Source of the DNA: Brevibacillus reuszeri
GTDB lineage: Bacteria; Bacillota; Bacilli; Brevibacillales; Brevibacillaceae
Direction of reading: 5' to 3'
DNA length: 64,000 bases
Assembly: GCF_001187725.1 (NCBI RefSeq)
Contig: NZ_LGIQ01000009.1
Span: 1,120,547 to 1,184,546, forward strand
Numbering within the stretch: position 1 is the first letter of the stretch; the number at the start of each line of letters is the position of its first letter. Shown in pieces: positions 17,093 to 25,850 of the stretch. The position numbers and the translations under genes are program-made. The notes under the pieces were generated by a model that was not told the DNA's origin, searched no databases, and saw only the letters and a program-made list of their open reading frames with translations.

Positions 17093-18395
17093 ACCGTTTC
17101 AGGGATTGGAAAACACGATTGGCTTCATAGATGGCACGTTCTTCATCGATGGTCAGCAGCTGATGATTACGCATCAGGAATTTACCAGCTACAATCGTAT
17201 CTTTTACATCTCGTCCATTTGCCGCATATACCACATGAGAAATCGGTTCATGTGCAGGGTGGAAATGCGCCTGATGGCTATCCAGTACGATCAGGTCAGC
17301 TTTCTTGCCCACTTCCAGGGAACCTAATGTATCAGCCTGGAACACACCATCCGCTCCATAACGAGTAGCCATACGCAACGCTTCCTCAGCTGGAACTGCT
17401 ACCGGATCGTTATTCACGCCTTTATGCAAAATAGCTGCCAGCTTCAATTCTTCAAACAGATTGAGGTTGTTGTTGCTCGCAGAGCTGTCAGTTCCAAGAG
17501 AAACACTTACGCCTTTTGCCAACATTTTTGTCACTGGTGCAACGCCGCTTGCCAGCTTCAGATTGCTCACTACATTGTGAGAAACCTTCACGTTATATTT
17601 TGCCAAGATGTCAATCTCTTCATCCGTCAAATGTACGGCGTGGGCAACCAAGGTAGGACGTGAAAACATTCCCAGCTTTTCCAGATGAGCAACTGGGCGC
17701 AGTCCGTAATCTTTTTCATTTTGCCCGACTTCCCAAGCTGTTTCTGACATATGGATGTGCAGAGGCAAGGACAGCTCATCTGCTTTTTCAATGATTTGCG
17801 TAATGAATTCCGGTGAGCATGTATACGGAGCATGAGGCGCCATCATGACTGTGATGCGACCATCAGCTTGGTTATGCCATTCCTTGGCAAACAACGTAGC
17901 ATCCTTTAGTTTGGTTTGACGCTCTTCTTCTGAACACAGTCCAATCATGCCTCGGCACAGTCGTGCACGCATGCCGGTAGCTTCGACTGCTTTGGCCACC
18001 TCATCCATGTGATCATACATGTCCACAAAGGTAGTTGTACCTGTACGGATCATTTCAATCAGGGAAAGATGGGTGCCCCATTTTACGGAGTTGCCTGTAA
18101 ATTGTGCTTCCAATGGCCACATCTTGTCTTCGAGCCATTGCTGGAGTGGAAGGTCGTCCGCATATCCACGCAACAAGGACATCCCTGCATGACCATGTGT
18201 ATTAATCAGCCCTGGCAAGATAAAATCTCCTTTTTGGTCGATGACTTCATCATAGCCAGCATCGGAAAGATCTTCAGGAGTAGGTCCTACATAGGTAATC
18301 TTATCGCCTTCAAAAGCTACAGCGCCATCATGGATGACTTCGTTTGTGTCATTTACTGTGATGACGGTTGCGTGAATAAGGATGGTTTTTTTCAT
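17091..18395 (-). CDS. mtaD: 5-methylthioadenosine/S-adenosylhomocysteine deaminase
   Basis: Cytoplasmic amidohydrolase that deaminates adenosine-type nucleosides such as S-adenosylhomocysteine and methylthioadenosine. It is 434 aa. Metal and catalytic motifs seen in order: NTHGHAGMS (residues about 64-72), HIHMSE near 205, VAHAVHLTDEE near 240 and LGTDSSASNNN near 300. Start ATG with ACGGAG 7-8 nt upstream. It lies 17 nt downstream of rex, so the two may be co-transcribed. The first histidine motif reads HGH instead of the common HTH, which still keeps both metal ligands. Exact substrate is a family inference. Confidence 0.88.
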   Translation of the reverse strand: MKKTILIHATVITVNDTNEVIHDGAVAFEGDKITYVGPTPEDLSDAGYDEVIDQKGDFILPGLINTHGHAGMSLLRGYADDLPLQQWLEDKMWPLEAQFTGNSVKWGTHLSLIEMIRTGTTTFVDMYDHMDEVAKAVEATGMRARLCRGMIGLCSEEERQTKLKDATLFAKEWHNQADGRITVMMAPHAPYTCSPEFITQIIEKADELSLPLHIHMSETAWEVGQNEKDYGLRPVAHLEKLGMFSRPTLVAHAVHLTDEEIDILAKYNVKVSHNVVSNLKLASGVAPVTKMLAKGVSVSLGTDSSASNNNLNLFEELKLAAILHKGVNNDPVAVPAEEALRMATRYGADGVFQADTLGSLEVGKKADLIVLDSHQAHFHPAHEPISHVVYAANGRDVKDTIVAGKFLMRNHQLLTIDEERAIYEANRVFQSLKR

Positions 18396-18411
18396 GAGTA
18401 CACTCCGTTCT

Positions 18412-19035
18412 CTACGTAAGGTAATAAGCCAAGCTTTGCAGATTGGAAGTCACATCTGCGTAATGAATGCGTACATCCTTGGGTGCTCGAATCGTCGTCG
18501 GTGCAAAATTCAGGATGCCTTTGATCCCCGCTTGAGTCAACAGATCACATACGGATTGCGCGGCTGGCGCAGGAACAGTAATGATCGCCAGCTTGATTTG
18601 TTTTGCAGCAATGGTTTCTGCCAGCTCATCCAATGGTTGTATGGTTAGCCCGGCGAGCTCATTCCCTACCTTGTTTGGATTGCTGTCAAAAATGGCCGCA
18701 ATCCGCATGTTATCTTTCAAATAAGCGTTATAGTTGCTGATGGCGTGTCCCAAATTACCGGCTCCAACCAGCGCAACTCTGATCTCATCGGTCAATTTCA
18801 AGATTTGCCGAATCTGCTCTACCAAGTAATTTACATCATAGCCAATACCTTTTTTACCAAAATCGCCAAAGGCAGCCAGGTCTTTTCGGATTTGGGCGGG
18901 ATTTACATCGAGATTCCTGCCCATCTGCTGGGAAGAAACGGTTGTCACCTCAACTTGCTGTAAGTAACTGAGGTAACGCAGATAAATCGGCAGGCGGCGG
19001 ACGACCGCTTCCGAAATCTTTTCGTGTTTCGCCAC
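18412..19035 (-). CDS. rex: Redox-sensing transcriptional repressor Rex
   Basis: NADH/NAD ratio sensor that represses fermentation and respiration genes when NADH is low. It is 207 aa, usual length. N-terminal winged helix (EAVVRRLPIYLRYLSYLQQ), then a Rossmann domain with VALVGAGNLGHAI near residue 90 and the conserved FDSNPNKVG. GTG start with GGGGGGA upstream. Placed between mtaD and the MBL-fold lipoprotein. I saw no ROP-type operator (TTGTGAAN4TTCACAA) in its own upstream gap. Confidence 0.95.
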   Translation of the reverse strand: MAKHEKISEAVVRRLPIYLRYLSYLQQVEVTTVSSQQMGRNLDVNPAQIRKDLAAFGDFGKKGIGYDVNYLVEQIRQILKLTDEIRVALVGAGNLGHAISNYNAYLKDNMRIAAIFDSNPNKVGNELAGLTIQPLDELAETIAAKQIKLAIITVPAPAAQSVCDLLTQAGIKGILNFAPTTIRAPKDVRIHYADVTSNLQSLAYYLT

Positions 19036-19052
19036 GTTCGGTCTTCCCCCCC

Positions 19053-19946
19053 TTATTTCTTTTGCTTCAAAATACGATAATCTTTTCCGTTTGATAAAAT
19101 CATGATTGTTCCAGCGTCACTCGTAATATACGTTTCTGCCCACGATTCACCTAAACGCTCGAGGACCTCTGATTGGCCATCCTTCATTTTATCACGTGGT
19201 TTCCCTGATTGAATGATGGCAATCTGCGGGTCGACAGCAGTGAGAAAGGGTTGAGAGGTCCCTTGGTTGCTACCCTCGTCCCCTACCTTTAGCACCTCTG
19301 CCTTAAGCTGATCTGCCTGTCGCTCAAGCAAACGCTCTTCTGCTTTTTCATTGACACCACTGGTAAATAGAAAACGCAAATGGCCGTGCTGGAGGCGAAA
19401 AACGAGTGAATTGTTTTGGGGTGATAAAAACAATGGCTCATCTGGAAGCAAGACGTGCATTGATACCTCTTCATCAAGAGCGATCACCTGCTTGGCTTCT
19501 ACTGCAAGCTGTTTTGCGCCTGAACGAAGAGGTACTGCCCGCTCAATCGTTTGTTTTATCAATTTGGGGACGATGACGTTCTCGACCAAAATCTGCTTGG
19601 ATAAGAGCGAATATCCCCCTACATGCTCGGGCTGATCATTTGTCAGTACAAGATAGTTCAAGCGTGTCAGCTTTTGCTCTGCCAGGTACTCTGACAATAC
19701 AGGCCAATCCTCGGCAGTGCCTGTATCGATCAGCATGGTTTTGCCTCGCGGTAATCGCACTAATGTGCTTTCTCCATGCGGCAGTGCCCAATACGAAATC
19801 ACCAGGCCAGAAAAATCTTGTTCGCTTTCGCTTTCGTAGGGGTCTTCAACTTTTACTGCTTCCTGCAAATGACTGTCAATGGAACAGCCAGCAAGAAGCA
19901 TCACACCAAAAACGAGCAACCAGCGCCACTCTTTTTTCCATAACAT
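19053..19946 (-). CDS. Lipoprotein with degenerate metallo-beta-lactamase fold (ComEC C-terminal-like)
   Basis: 297 aa with a lipoprotein signal (hydrophobic WLLVFGVMLLAGC, lipobox LLAGC, cysteine near residue 21), so it should be anchored on the outer face of the membrane. The rest follows the beta-lactamase-like fold seen at the end of ComEC: GKTMLIDTGTAEDW near 70 and NYLVLTNDQPEHVGG near 98. The canonical metal site HxHxDH is replaced by TNDQPEHVGG, so only one histidine and no HxH pair remain; it is probably not an active metallohydrolase unless metal binds differently. Start ATG with AGGTGA 8 nt upstream. Precedes rex by 17 nt. Confidence 0.78.
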   Translation of the reverse strand: MLWKKEWRWLLVFGVMLLAGCSIDSHLQEAVKVEDPYESESEQDFSGLVISYWALPHGESTLVRLPRGKTMLIDTGTAEDWPVLSEYLAEQKLTRLNYLVLTNDQPEHVGGYSLLSKQILVENVIVPKLIKQTIERAVPLRSGAKQLAVEAKQVIALDEEVSMHVLLPDEPLFLSPQNNSLVFRLQHGHLRFLFTSGVNEKAEERLLERQADQLKAEVLKVGDEGSNQGTSQPFLTAVDPQIAIIQSGKPRDKMKDGQSEVLERLGESWAETYITSDAGTIMILSNGKDYRILKQKK

Positions 19947-19987
19947 TTATTTTATCACCTAAATCTCTGCTAGACTATTGCTTCATT

Positions 19988-22897
19988 TTATGAATCTGGC
20001 AGGGATTGCATACTAAGGAATGGTTCTATTCTCTCTCGAAGCGTCGGCCACGGCCCACTTTCGATCTGGTACGACGGCAAGGATTGCAGGAATGAACGGC
20101 CATATCGGGATTCTACTACGCGCGTATCCATTACGACGACAACGCCACGATCCAGATGATGACGTATCAATCGTCCAACTCCCTGCTTGAACAAAATGAT
20201 GGCTTGCGGCAGCGCCATAGACATAAACGCGTTTTTACCCTCTGCTTTCAGCAAATCGGCACGCCCTTGATAAACCGGATGATTGGGTGGAGTAAAGGGC
20301 AGGCGAACAATGACCAGGCTGCTGAGCGAATCCCCTGGGATATCCACGCCTTCCCAAAAGCTGCTCGTACCAAACAGAACACTCCGTTCCATGCTTTGAA
20401 ACAGGCGAACGAGCTTGCTTCGGTTGTTGCTGTCAATGCCGTGTCCAAACAGCGTATACGCCTCTGGTGCATCTGCCAGTCTTTCCTTTAGTGCTTGATA
20501 CACGATTCGAAGCATGGAATGGGATGTAAACAGGATCAATGTCCTTCCCTTGGTTGCAAGCACAACATCCAGACAGCCTTGAATGATTGCTTCCAGATAA
20601 ATCTGGTCATTTTCTTTCCCCGGAGCCGGAAAATCTGCCGGTATGAGCAGCAGCCCCTGTTTATCGTAAGCAAAAGGCGATGGCAGAGAAAGTGTCTTCA
20701 CTCGCTCTTCTGGCAGCTGATCCAGTCCAAAACGACTCATGATATACGAAAAGCTGTTTTTTACGGTCAATGTGGCAGAGGTCAGAATCAAACTATGCTT
20801 TTGAGCAAATAATGGTTGAGCAAGCGAATCTGCAACCTTCAAGAGTGCGGCTGACAGATGTACCTGCTTGCGGCCAACTCGCGACTCGACTTCCATCCAA
20901 TATACATACTCGGGATCATGCTCCTGTAAAAAGAAATGCAGCAGCTCGATTACTTTTTGCCATTCATTTACCAAGCCTTGCAGATCAGTACGCAGGCTAC
21001 GCACGGCAAATGTAGGCTTTTCATCGGCAGGAGCAGCACGAAGCAGTCCATCCAGGTAGCCGGCAAACGAACTCATAGCGTCAATCAGCTTTTTGGTATT
21101 CTTCCGGATTTTTTCGTGCTTGCCCGAGAATGATTCGATGCGGTAACGGACCGTTTCTCGTCCAGCATCTGTCGTTTCTTCCGCTCGCTCGGATGCCCAT
21201 GTATACAGTAGCTGTGTCCATTGCTGCGCCTTGTCACGCAGAGTGGATGACAGCTTTTTCAGTTCCGTCATTTGCCCAGTCACGACATCGCTGATCGCTG
21301 GCAACCAATTTTGCAATTCCTCCGCCAAGCGAGGCACGACTCCCCCTTCGTCTACCGAAGCGCGATCCAGCAGGAACAGAAGTTGTGTCGTCGTAAATTG
21401 TTTACCCAAATGCTGGGTTGCTGCTTCCTCCAAATGATGCGCCTCGTCAATGATCGCGACCTCATAGGGTGGCAGAATCCGGTTTTCCGCTTGCAAATCG
21501 CTGATCAGAAGAGCATGGTTGACAATGAGTACATCAGCCTCCCGTGCGCGTTCCTTTGCCTGAAAATAAAAGCAACGGCTAAACCACGGACAGGCTCGAT
21601 TCAGACAAGAACCCGTATCACTTTTCACCTGCTGCCAAAATAAATGGCCGCTAGGAGGCATGCTAAGCTCCTCTACATCACCCGTACTCGTTTGCGTCAG
21701 CCAAGTCAGCATCTGACCTTTGACGAGACGAAGCTCCTGGCTGCTTCCCTCTACTGGCTCCTCCAGTGTCTGCTCAAGCTTGCGCAGACACAAATAGTTT
21801 CCTCGGCCTTTTAGCGTCGAAGCAGAGAATGAGAATGGCAGGGATTGCTGCAGAGTTGCAATTTCCTTATTCAGCAGCTGTTCTTGTAGCTGAATCGTAT
21901 TGGTACTAATCACCAATTGCTGTTGGTTGTCTTTTGCCCAAATAATCCCCGGAAGCAGATACGCAAGCGATTTGCCAGTGCCTGTACCTGCTTCCACCAG
22001 TAGATGAGAGCCTTCCTGCATCGCCTGAAACACCGCATGCATCATCGCTTCTTGTGCATCCCGGCGTTGATAGCCGGCTACATGGGTGCGCATGGTCCCT
22101 TCATCACCGATTACATCCTCCAACCGATCTACGAAGGGTTTATGGTCCACACTGCCAAAATCAGGACGCTGAAAGGATGCCGTTAGCTTTTCCGGACGCT
22201 TTCTGAGGGCTAGCTGGCGATAAATATCCCACATGGATGACTCTTCATTGACGTTCGGGCTAACCGTGTCATCGAGCTCAGGCAACGAAGCCAGTTTTTC
22301 CATCTCGATCTGCCGCAAAAGAACTTCAATATCCGAGCGAAAGGAGGAGACAAGCATTTGCAGTCGTTGTATCGTAACTAATGGCATTGACTCCAAAATA
22401 TCCATTAAGTGCAGGTAGAGCTGGGCTGTTGCCATCGCATCACTATCTGCCTGATGGGGATTATCATGCTCAATCTCCAATTCCGATGCCAATTCTCCAA
22501 GCCGATAGCTGTTTTGCATCGGCAAAAGAATACGTGATAGCTCAACCGTATCGAGTACATAGCCATCAAATGCATAATAGCCCTGGCTCAGCAGGGCTTC
22601 TTGCAAAAATTGAAGATCAAAGCTGGCATTATGCGCAACAAACGTGCGACCATCTAGCATTCGCAAGAAACGGGGGAACACCTCTTCCAAAGAAGGAGCG
22701 TCTGCCACCATTTCATCTGTTATTCCAGTTAATTGGGTAATGAATGGCGGGATCACCTGTCCGGGGTTAATCATGGTTGAAAAGCTGTCCGTAATCTGTC
22801 CATCGTCAATAGCAACGGCTCCGATTTGGATGATGCTGTCTCCCTGACGCGGATGGCTACCCGTTGTTTCGAAATCTACTACCAGTAATCGTTTCAA
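19988..22897 (-). CDS. dinG: DinG-family exonuclease/helicase
   Basis: 969 aa fusion of an N-terminal DnaQ-like 3'-5' exonuclease (DFETTG at residues 8-13, HNASFDLQFL near 95, HQADSDAMAT near 152) and an XPD-like superfamily 2 helicase (Walker A EAGTGTGKS near 303, DEAHHLEE near 485, last motif GVGRLIRH near 930). Four cysteines (YLCLRKLE, then CLNRACPWFSRC) could bind an iron-sulfur cluster as in XPD/DinG proteins. Start is TTG with GAGGTG 8 nt upstream. Acts in DNA repair and structure-specific unwinding. B. subtilis DinG has the same exonuclease-helicase plan. Confidence 0.93.
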   Translation of the reverse strand: MKRLLVVDFETTGSHPRQGDSIIQIGAVAIDDGQITDSFSTMINPGQVIPPFITQLTGITDEMVADAPSLEEVFPRFLRMLDGRTFVAHNASFDLQFLQEALLSQGYYAFDGYVLDTVELSRILLPMQNSYRLGELASELEIEHDNPHQADSDAMATAQLYLHLMDILESMPLVTIQRLQMLVSSFRSDIEVLLRQIEMEKLASLPELDDTVSPNVNEESSMWDIYRQLALRKRPEKLTASFQRPDFGSVDHKPFVDRLEDVIGDEGTMRTHVAGYQRRDAQEAMMHAVFQAMQEGSHLLVEAGTGTGKSLAYLLPGIIWAKDNQQQLVISTNTIQLQEQLLNKEIATLQQSLPFSFSASTLKGRGNYLCLRKLEQTLEEPVEGSSQELRLVKGQMLTWLTQTSTGDVEELSMPPSGHLFWQQVKSDTGSCLNRACPWFSRCFYFQAKERAREADVLIVNHALLISDLQAENRILPPYEVAIIDEAHHLEEAATQHLGKQFTTTQLLFLLDRASVDEGGVVPRLAEELQNWLPAISDVVTGQMTELKKLSSTLRDKAQQWTQLLYTWASERAEETTDAGRETVRYRIESFSGKHEKIRKNTKKLIDAMSSFAGYLDGLLRAAPADEKPTFAVRSLRTDLQGLVNEWQKVIELLHFFLQEHDPEYVYWMEVESRVGRKQVHLSAALLKVADSLAQPLFAQKHSLILTSATLTVKNSFSYIMSRFGLDQLPEERVKTLSLPSPFAYDKQGLLLIPADFPAPGKENDQIYLEAIIQGCLDVVLATKGRTLILFTSHSMLRIVYQALKERLADAPEAYTLFGHGIDSNNRSKLVRLFQSMERSVLFGTSSFWEGVDIPGDSLSSLVIVRLPFTPPNHPVYQGRADLLKAEGKNAFMSMALPQAIILFKQGVGRLIRHHLDRGVVVVMDTRVVESRYGRSFLQSLPSYQIESGPWPTLRERIEPFLSMQSLPDS

Positions 22898-22920
22898 ACG
22901 TATGTCACCTCGTAACCTGG

Positions 22921-22970
22921 GCGGATGCTATTATCCGCACCCTTTCACATTCGGCAGTGAAAGGGTTTTT
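22921..22970. other. Two adjacent hairpins between the TPR gene and dinG
   Basis: GCGGAT/ATCCGC (22921-22938) and ACCCTTTCAC/GTGAAAGGGT (22939-22966) followed by TTTTT on the plus strand. The T tract points against the local genes; on the minus strand it is only a pair of stems after the TPR gene. Confidence 0.5.
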
Positions 22971-22988
22971 CCTGCTCCCCACGCACAT

Positions 22989-24470
22989 TTAAGGCTGCAA
23001 AAGCTGACTGGAGGATTCTTCTTCCCCCTGCTCGCCCAATTTGATGGCACATAGCTGCAGGTAAATCGGGATCTCACGGAACTGGTTACTATGCGGGAGC
23101 GTCCGTTGAAAATATTGCTCGGCCAAGCGCCAGTTTTCTTCAATCACAGCAAGTCTCCCCAGATGAAAGTAGCCAAGAGAACGAACGTACGGCTCTTCAT
23201 CCACGGTAAACTGCTTCGCTATGCGCTTGGCCTCCTGAAGCTCGCCCATTTTTTCGTAAGCCGAGATCATGCCGGATTGTCCCAGTCGATTTTCCCGATC
23301 CTTTTCGAGCATACTGCGAAAAGCTCGAACGGCTTCCTCCAGCTTCCCATCAAACAACAGCATCCATCCATAGCTGAATGTGAAGTCATCGTTGTTTGGC
23401 GACAGGCAGATCGCTTTTTTCACGAGTGTCAGAGCCCGCCTAGTTCCTGCGATTAACCAGGTGTTCCAAGCCAAGCCATGCCACGTCCAGCCTTCCTTGG
23501 GCAGGCGTTCGGTTAAAAAGTGATAGCAAACCTGTGCCCGATGATAATTCCCGACCGACTCATATAAGGACGCCATCTCCTGTAGGGTATCGCTGTCCAA
23601 ATCCCGAGTAGGAAGGCGCAACGAAGCTGGAGGTATTAGCTCTGCGGATTCATCCATGCTTTGCAGCAATTGAGCAGCCCGGAGCCAAAGCATTTGCGCT
23701 TCCCAGTCGTGTTCATTCTTCACCAAATAGGCCTCAATCTCATCCAGAGCTTCTTGCGCATAGCCGTCCATCAAAAAGCAAAGTGCCAGATTGTACTTGG
23801 CCTCGAATTGATCCTCTTTGATTTCCACAGATGCCTTGAAAGCCTGAGCTGCTTCAAGCCACTGCTCTTCCTCAGCCAAAATACAGCCCATGGCATTGTA
23901 GCTGAACGCTACTACAGAGGGCGAACTGGCTGATTTGCTCAGCAGACGAAACTCACGATATGCCGTTTCTGGCTCCTCGCAAAACAACAAACTGAATCCG
24001 TAGTACAAGCGGCCTACTTCCCAATCCGGCGATTCGCTTACTAACTCTGCAAAGCATTTCTTTGCGTCCTGATACATTCTCAGATGGTAGAAGCCCTCGC
24101 CTTTGCGAAACATCGGCGCATATCCATTTAATTCGCTATGCGCTGCTTCTGTTTCATCTTTGACTGCCTCTTGCTTTTGAAGCGAGACTTTCGCTTTGGT
24201 CACAGCATCCGCTGATGCTTTTGCTTTCATTTCTGGCTTTTCCTTTTGCTGCTCTGACAAATGCCCTTCCAATTGCTTGATGGTACGAATCGCGTTTGAC
24301 AGACGTTCTTCAAACTGCAGCCACAGGTCCACAACTGTATCACTTACTTGACGCAAATGAAATAACTGATCAGCCATTTGATGGCGTTCTTGCTCGGAAG
24401 CATCCGACCACTTTTCTTCAATGATTTCAGCCTTTCGGCGAAGTGTCTGGAACCAATCTTCTATTTTCAC
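22989..24470 (-). CDS. Tetratricopeptide-repeat protein
   Basis: 493 aa, cytoplasmic, no signal peptide. The N-terminal third (1-115) is helical and charged (IEEKWSDASEQERHQMADQL); from about residue 120 a chain of TPR units follows (FYHLRMYQDAKKCFAELV, AMGCILAEEEQWLEAAQAFK, YNLALCFLMDGYAQEALDEI). Probably a protein-protein scaffold; partner unknown. GTG start with GGGGGTGG 7 nt upstream. That ribosome site lies in the 3' arm of the hairpin that follows panD. Confidence 0.8.
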   Translation of the reverse strand: MKIEDWFQTLRRKAEIIEEKWSDASEQERHQMADQLFHLRQVSDTVVDLWLQFEERLSNAIRTIKQLEGHLSEQQKEKPEMKAKASADAVTKAKVSLQKQEAVKDETEAAHSELNGYAPMFRKGEGFYHLRMYQDAKKCFAELVSESPDWEVGRLYYGFSLLFCEEPETAYREFRLLSKSASSPSVVAFSYNAMGCILAEEEQWLEAAQAFKASVEIKEDQFEAKYNLALCFLMDGYAQEALDEIEAYLVKNEHDWEAQMLWLRAAQLLQSMDESAELIPPASLRLPTRDLDSDTLQEMASLYESVGNYHRAQVCYHFLTERLPKEGWTWHGLAWNTWLIAGTRRALTLVKKAICLSPNNDDFTFSYGWMLLFDGKLEEAVRAFRSMLEKDRENRLGQSGMISAYEKMGELQEAKRIAKQFTVDEEPYVRSLGYFHLGRLAVIEENWRLAEQYFQRTLPHSNQFREIPIYLQLCAIKLGEQGEEESSSQLLQP

Positions 24471-24476
24471 GCAAAA

Positions 24477-24530
24477 GCCACCCCCTATGAGGCGTGAGTA
24501 CTCTCATTGTCTCACAAGGCAGGTGGCTCT
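24477..24530 (-). terminator. Hairpin after panD that covers the ribosome site of the TPR gene
   Basis: Minus-strand AGAGCCACC pairs with GGTGGC, with a further inner TGAG/CTCA pairing, and is followed by TTTT. The 3' arm includes the Shine-Dalgarno of the TPR gene (24477-24485), so the structure can both end panBCD transcription and mask that ribosome site. Confidence 0.5.
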
Positions 24531-24553
24531 ATGCAAAAGTCGATGTGTGGAGT

Positions 24554-24937
24554 TTACAAAATGGTTGCGTGAATTTCTTCAGCAATCAGTTCTTTAATTT
24601 GATTCTTCTCATCCATAATCGCAACACGCGGCTTGTACGTACGCGCTTCCTCGTCAGACATCATCGCATAGGAAATGATGATAACGATGTCACCCTCCTG
24701 TACGAGACGAGCAGCAGCACCGTTCAGGCAAATGACACCACTTCCAGGAGTTCCTTCGATCACGTAGGTTTCCAGCCTTGCCCCATTGTTGTTATTCACG
24801 ATTTGGACCTTCTCGTTAGGCAAAATATCCAACGCATCCAAAAGGTTCTTGTCAATTGTAATGCTACCGACGTAATTGAGGTTGGCTTCTGTCACGGTAG
24901 CCCGATGGATTTTCGCTTTCATCATTGTGCGCAGCAC
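24554..24937 (-). CDS. panD: Aspartate 1-decarboxylase precursor
   Basis: Pyruvoyl enzyme converting aspartate to beta-alanine for pantothenate. It is 127 aa, the B. subtilis length. The self-cleavage site is Gly24-Ser25 in NYVGSITID; the conserved VQIVNNNNGARLETY and SGVICLNGAAARLVQ stretches are present. GTG start at 24937 with GGAGG 8 nt upstream; the open frame extends to 25015 but overlaps panC. Last gene of panB-panC-panD. Confidence 0.96.
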   Translation of the reverse strand: MLRTMMKAKIHRATVTEANLNYVGSITIDKNLLDALDILPNEKVQIVNNNNGARLETYVIEGTPGSGVICLNGAAARLVQEGDIVIIISYAMMSDEEARTYKPRVAIMDEKNQIKELIAEEIHATIL

Positions 24938-24986
24938 AGGTAATTCCTCCCCTTGTCTCTCCTGGTTGTCTTCCCTGTATTCAGGA

Positions 24987-25850
24987 TTAGCGGATTTCCG
25001 TAATGAGATTGTCAATCAGACGCGTTTTACCGAAATAAACAGCCAGTGCAATCATTATAGATTGCCCTGTCTTCTCTTGAGTGACCGGCTCCAGATCAGG
25101 GAAGCGCAGAACCTCCACATAATCAATCGACGCGAGCGGCCTTTCGCTAATTTTTTGAATCACGCTGTCTTTGATCTCTCCCAATGCCATGCCTTCTTCG
25201 AGCCACTTTTTGGCTTGCTGCAGACTCTCAGACAACACGAGCGCTTGTGTTCTCTCTTCCTGCGACAAGTACACGTTGCGCGAGCTCATGGCAAGTCCAT
25301 CTGCTTCACGGACAATCGGGCAAGGCACAATTTCAATCGGCATCGACAAATCAGCGACCATTTGCGTGATAACTGCCACCTGTTGCGCATCTTTTTGTCC
25401 GAAGAAAGCATAGTCAGGCTGAACAATCTGAAACAGCTTTGTCACGACAGTCGCTACACCATCAAAGTGTCCAGGTCGGGAAGCCCCACACAAAGGCGCC
25501 GTGACGTTAGCTACGGACACATTGGTCAGGATCGGACGTGGGTACATTTCATTTACATCAGGTGTAAACAGCAAATCTACACCTGCCGAGCTTGCCATTT
25601 CAGAATCCCGCTCGATACTTCTTGGATAACGCTCAAAGTCCTCATTGGGCCCAAACTGCAAAGGATTTACGAAAATACTCATGACAACCAGATCACACAT
25701 CTCACGTGCTGCTTTGACCAGACTAAGGTGACCTTCATGTAAAAATCCCATGGTAGGAACAAACCCGATTCGTTTTCCCTCGCGTTTTGCTTCCTTTATG
25801 TGAATACGAATGTCGGCAATAGTTGTTACTTGCTCCATCGTTTTAATCAT
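24987..25850 (-). CDS. panC: Pantothenate synthetase
   Basis: ATP-dependent condensation of pantoate and beta-alanine to pantothenate. It is 287 aa. Nucleotide-binding motifs PTMGFLHEGHLSLV (near 32-45) and FFGQKDAQQ (near 150), and MSSRN near 188 of the KMSKS-like loop. Its ATG overlaps the TGA of panB in an ATGA junction, so translation is coupled. A second in-frame ATG four codons on is possible. Confidence 0.96.
   Translation of the reverse strand: MIKTMEQVTTIADIRIHIKEAKREGKRIGFVPTMGFLHEGHLSLVKAAREMCDLVVMSIFVNPLQFGPNEDFERYPRSIERDSEMASSAGVDLLFTPDVNEMYPRPILTNVSVANVTAPLCGASRPGHFDGVATVVTKLFQIVQPDYAFFGQKDAQQVAVITQMVADLSMPIEIVPCPIVREADGLAMSSRNVYLSQEERTQALVLSESLQQAKKWLEEGMALGEIKDSVIQKISERPLASIDYVEVLRFPDLEPVTQEKTGQSIMIALAVYFGKTRLIDNLITEIR

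Noticed and set aside
22939..22970. Plus-strand T-tailed hairpin considered as end of a plus-strand gene
   Set aside because: No plausible plus-strand gene or promoter precedes it; inside dinG antisense only. Kept as an unassigned hairpin.
24876..25742. 288-codon plus-strand open frame opposite panC/panD
   Set aside because: Lies fully antisense to well-conserved pan genes, no ribosome site, composition of a shadow frame.
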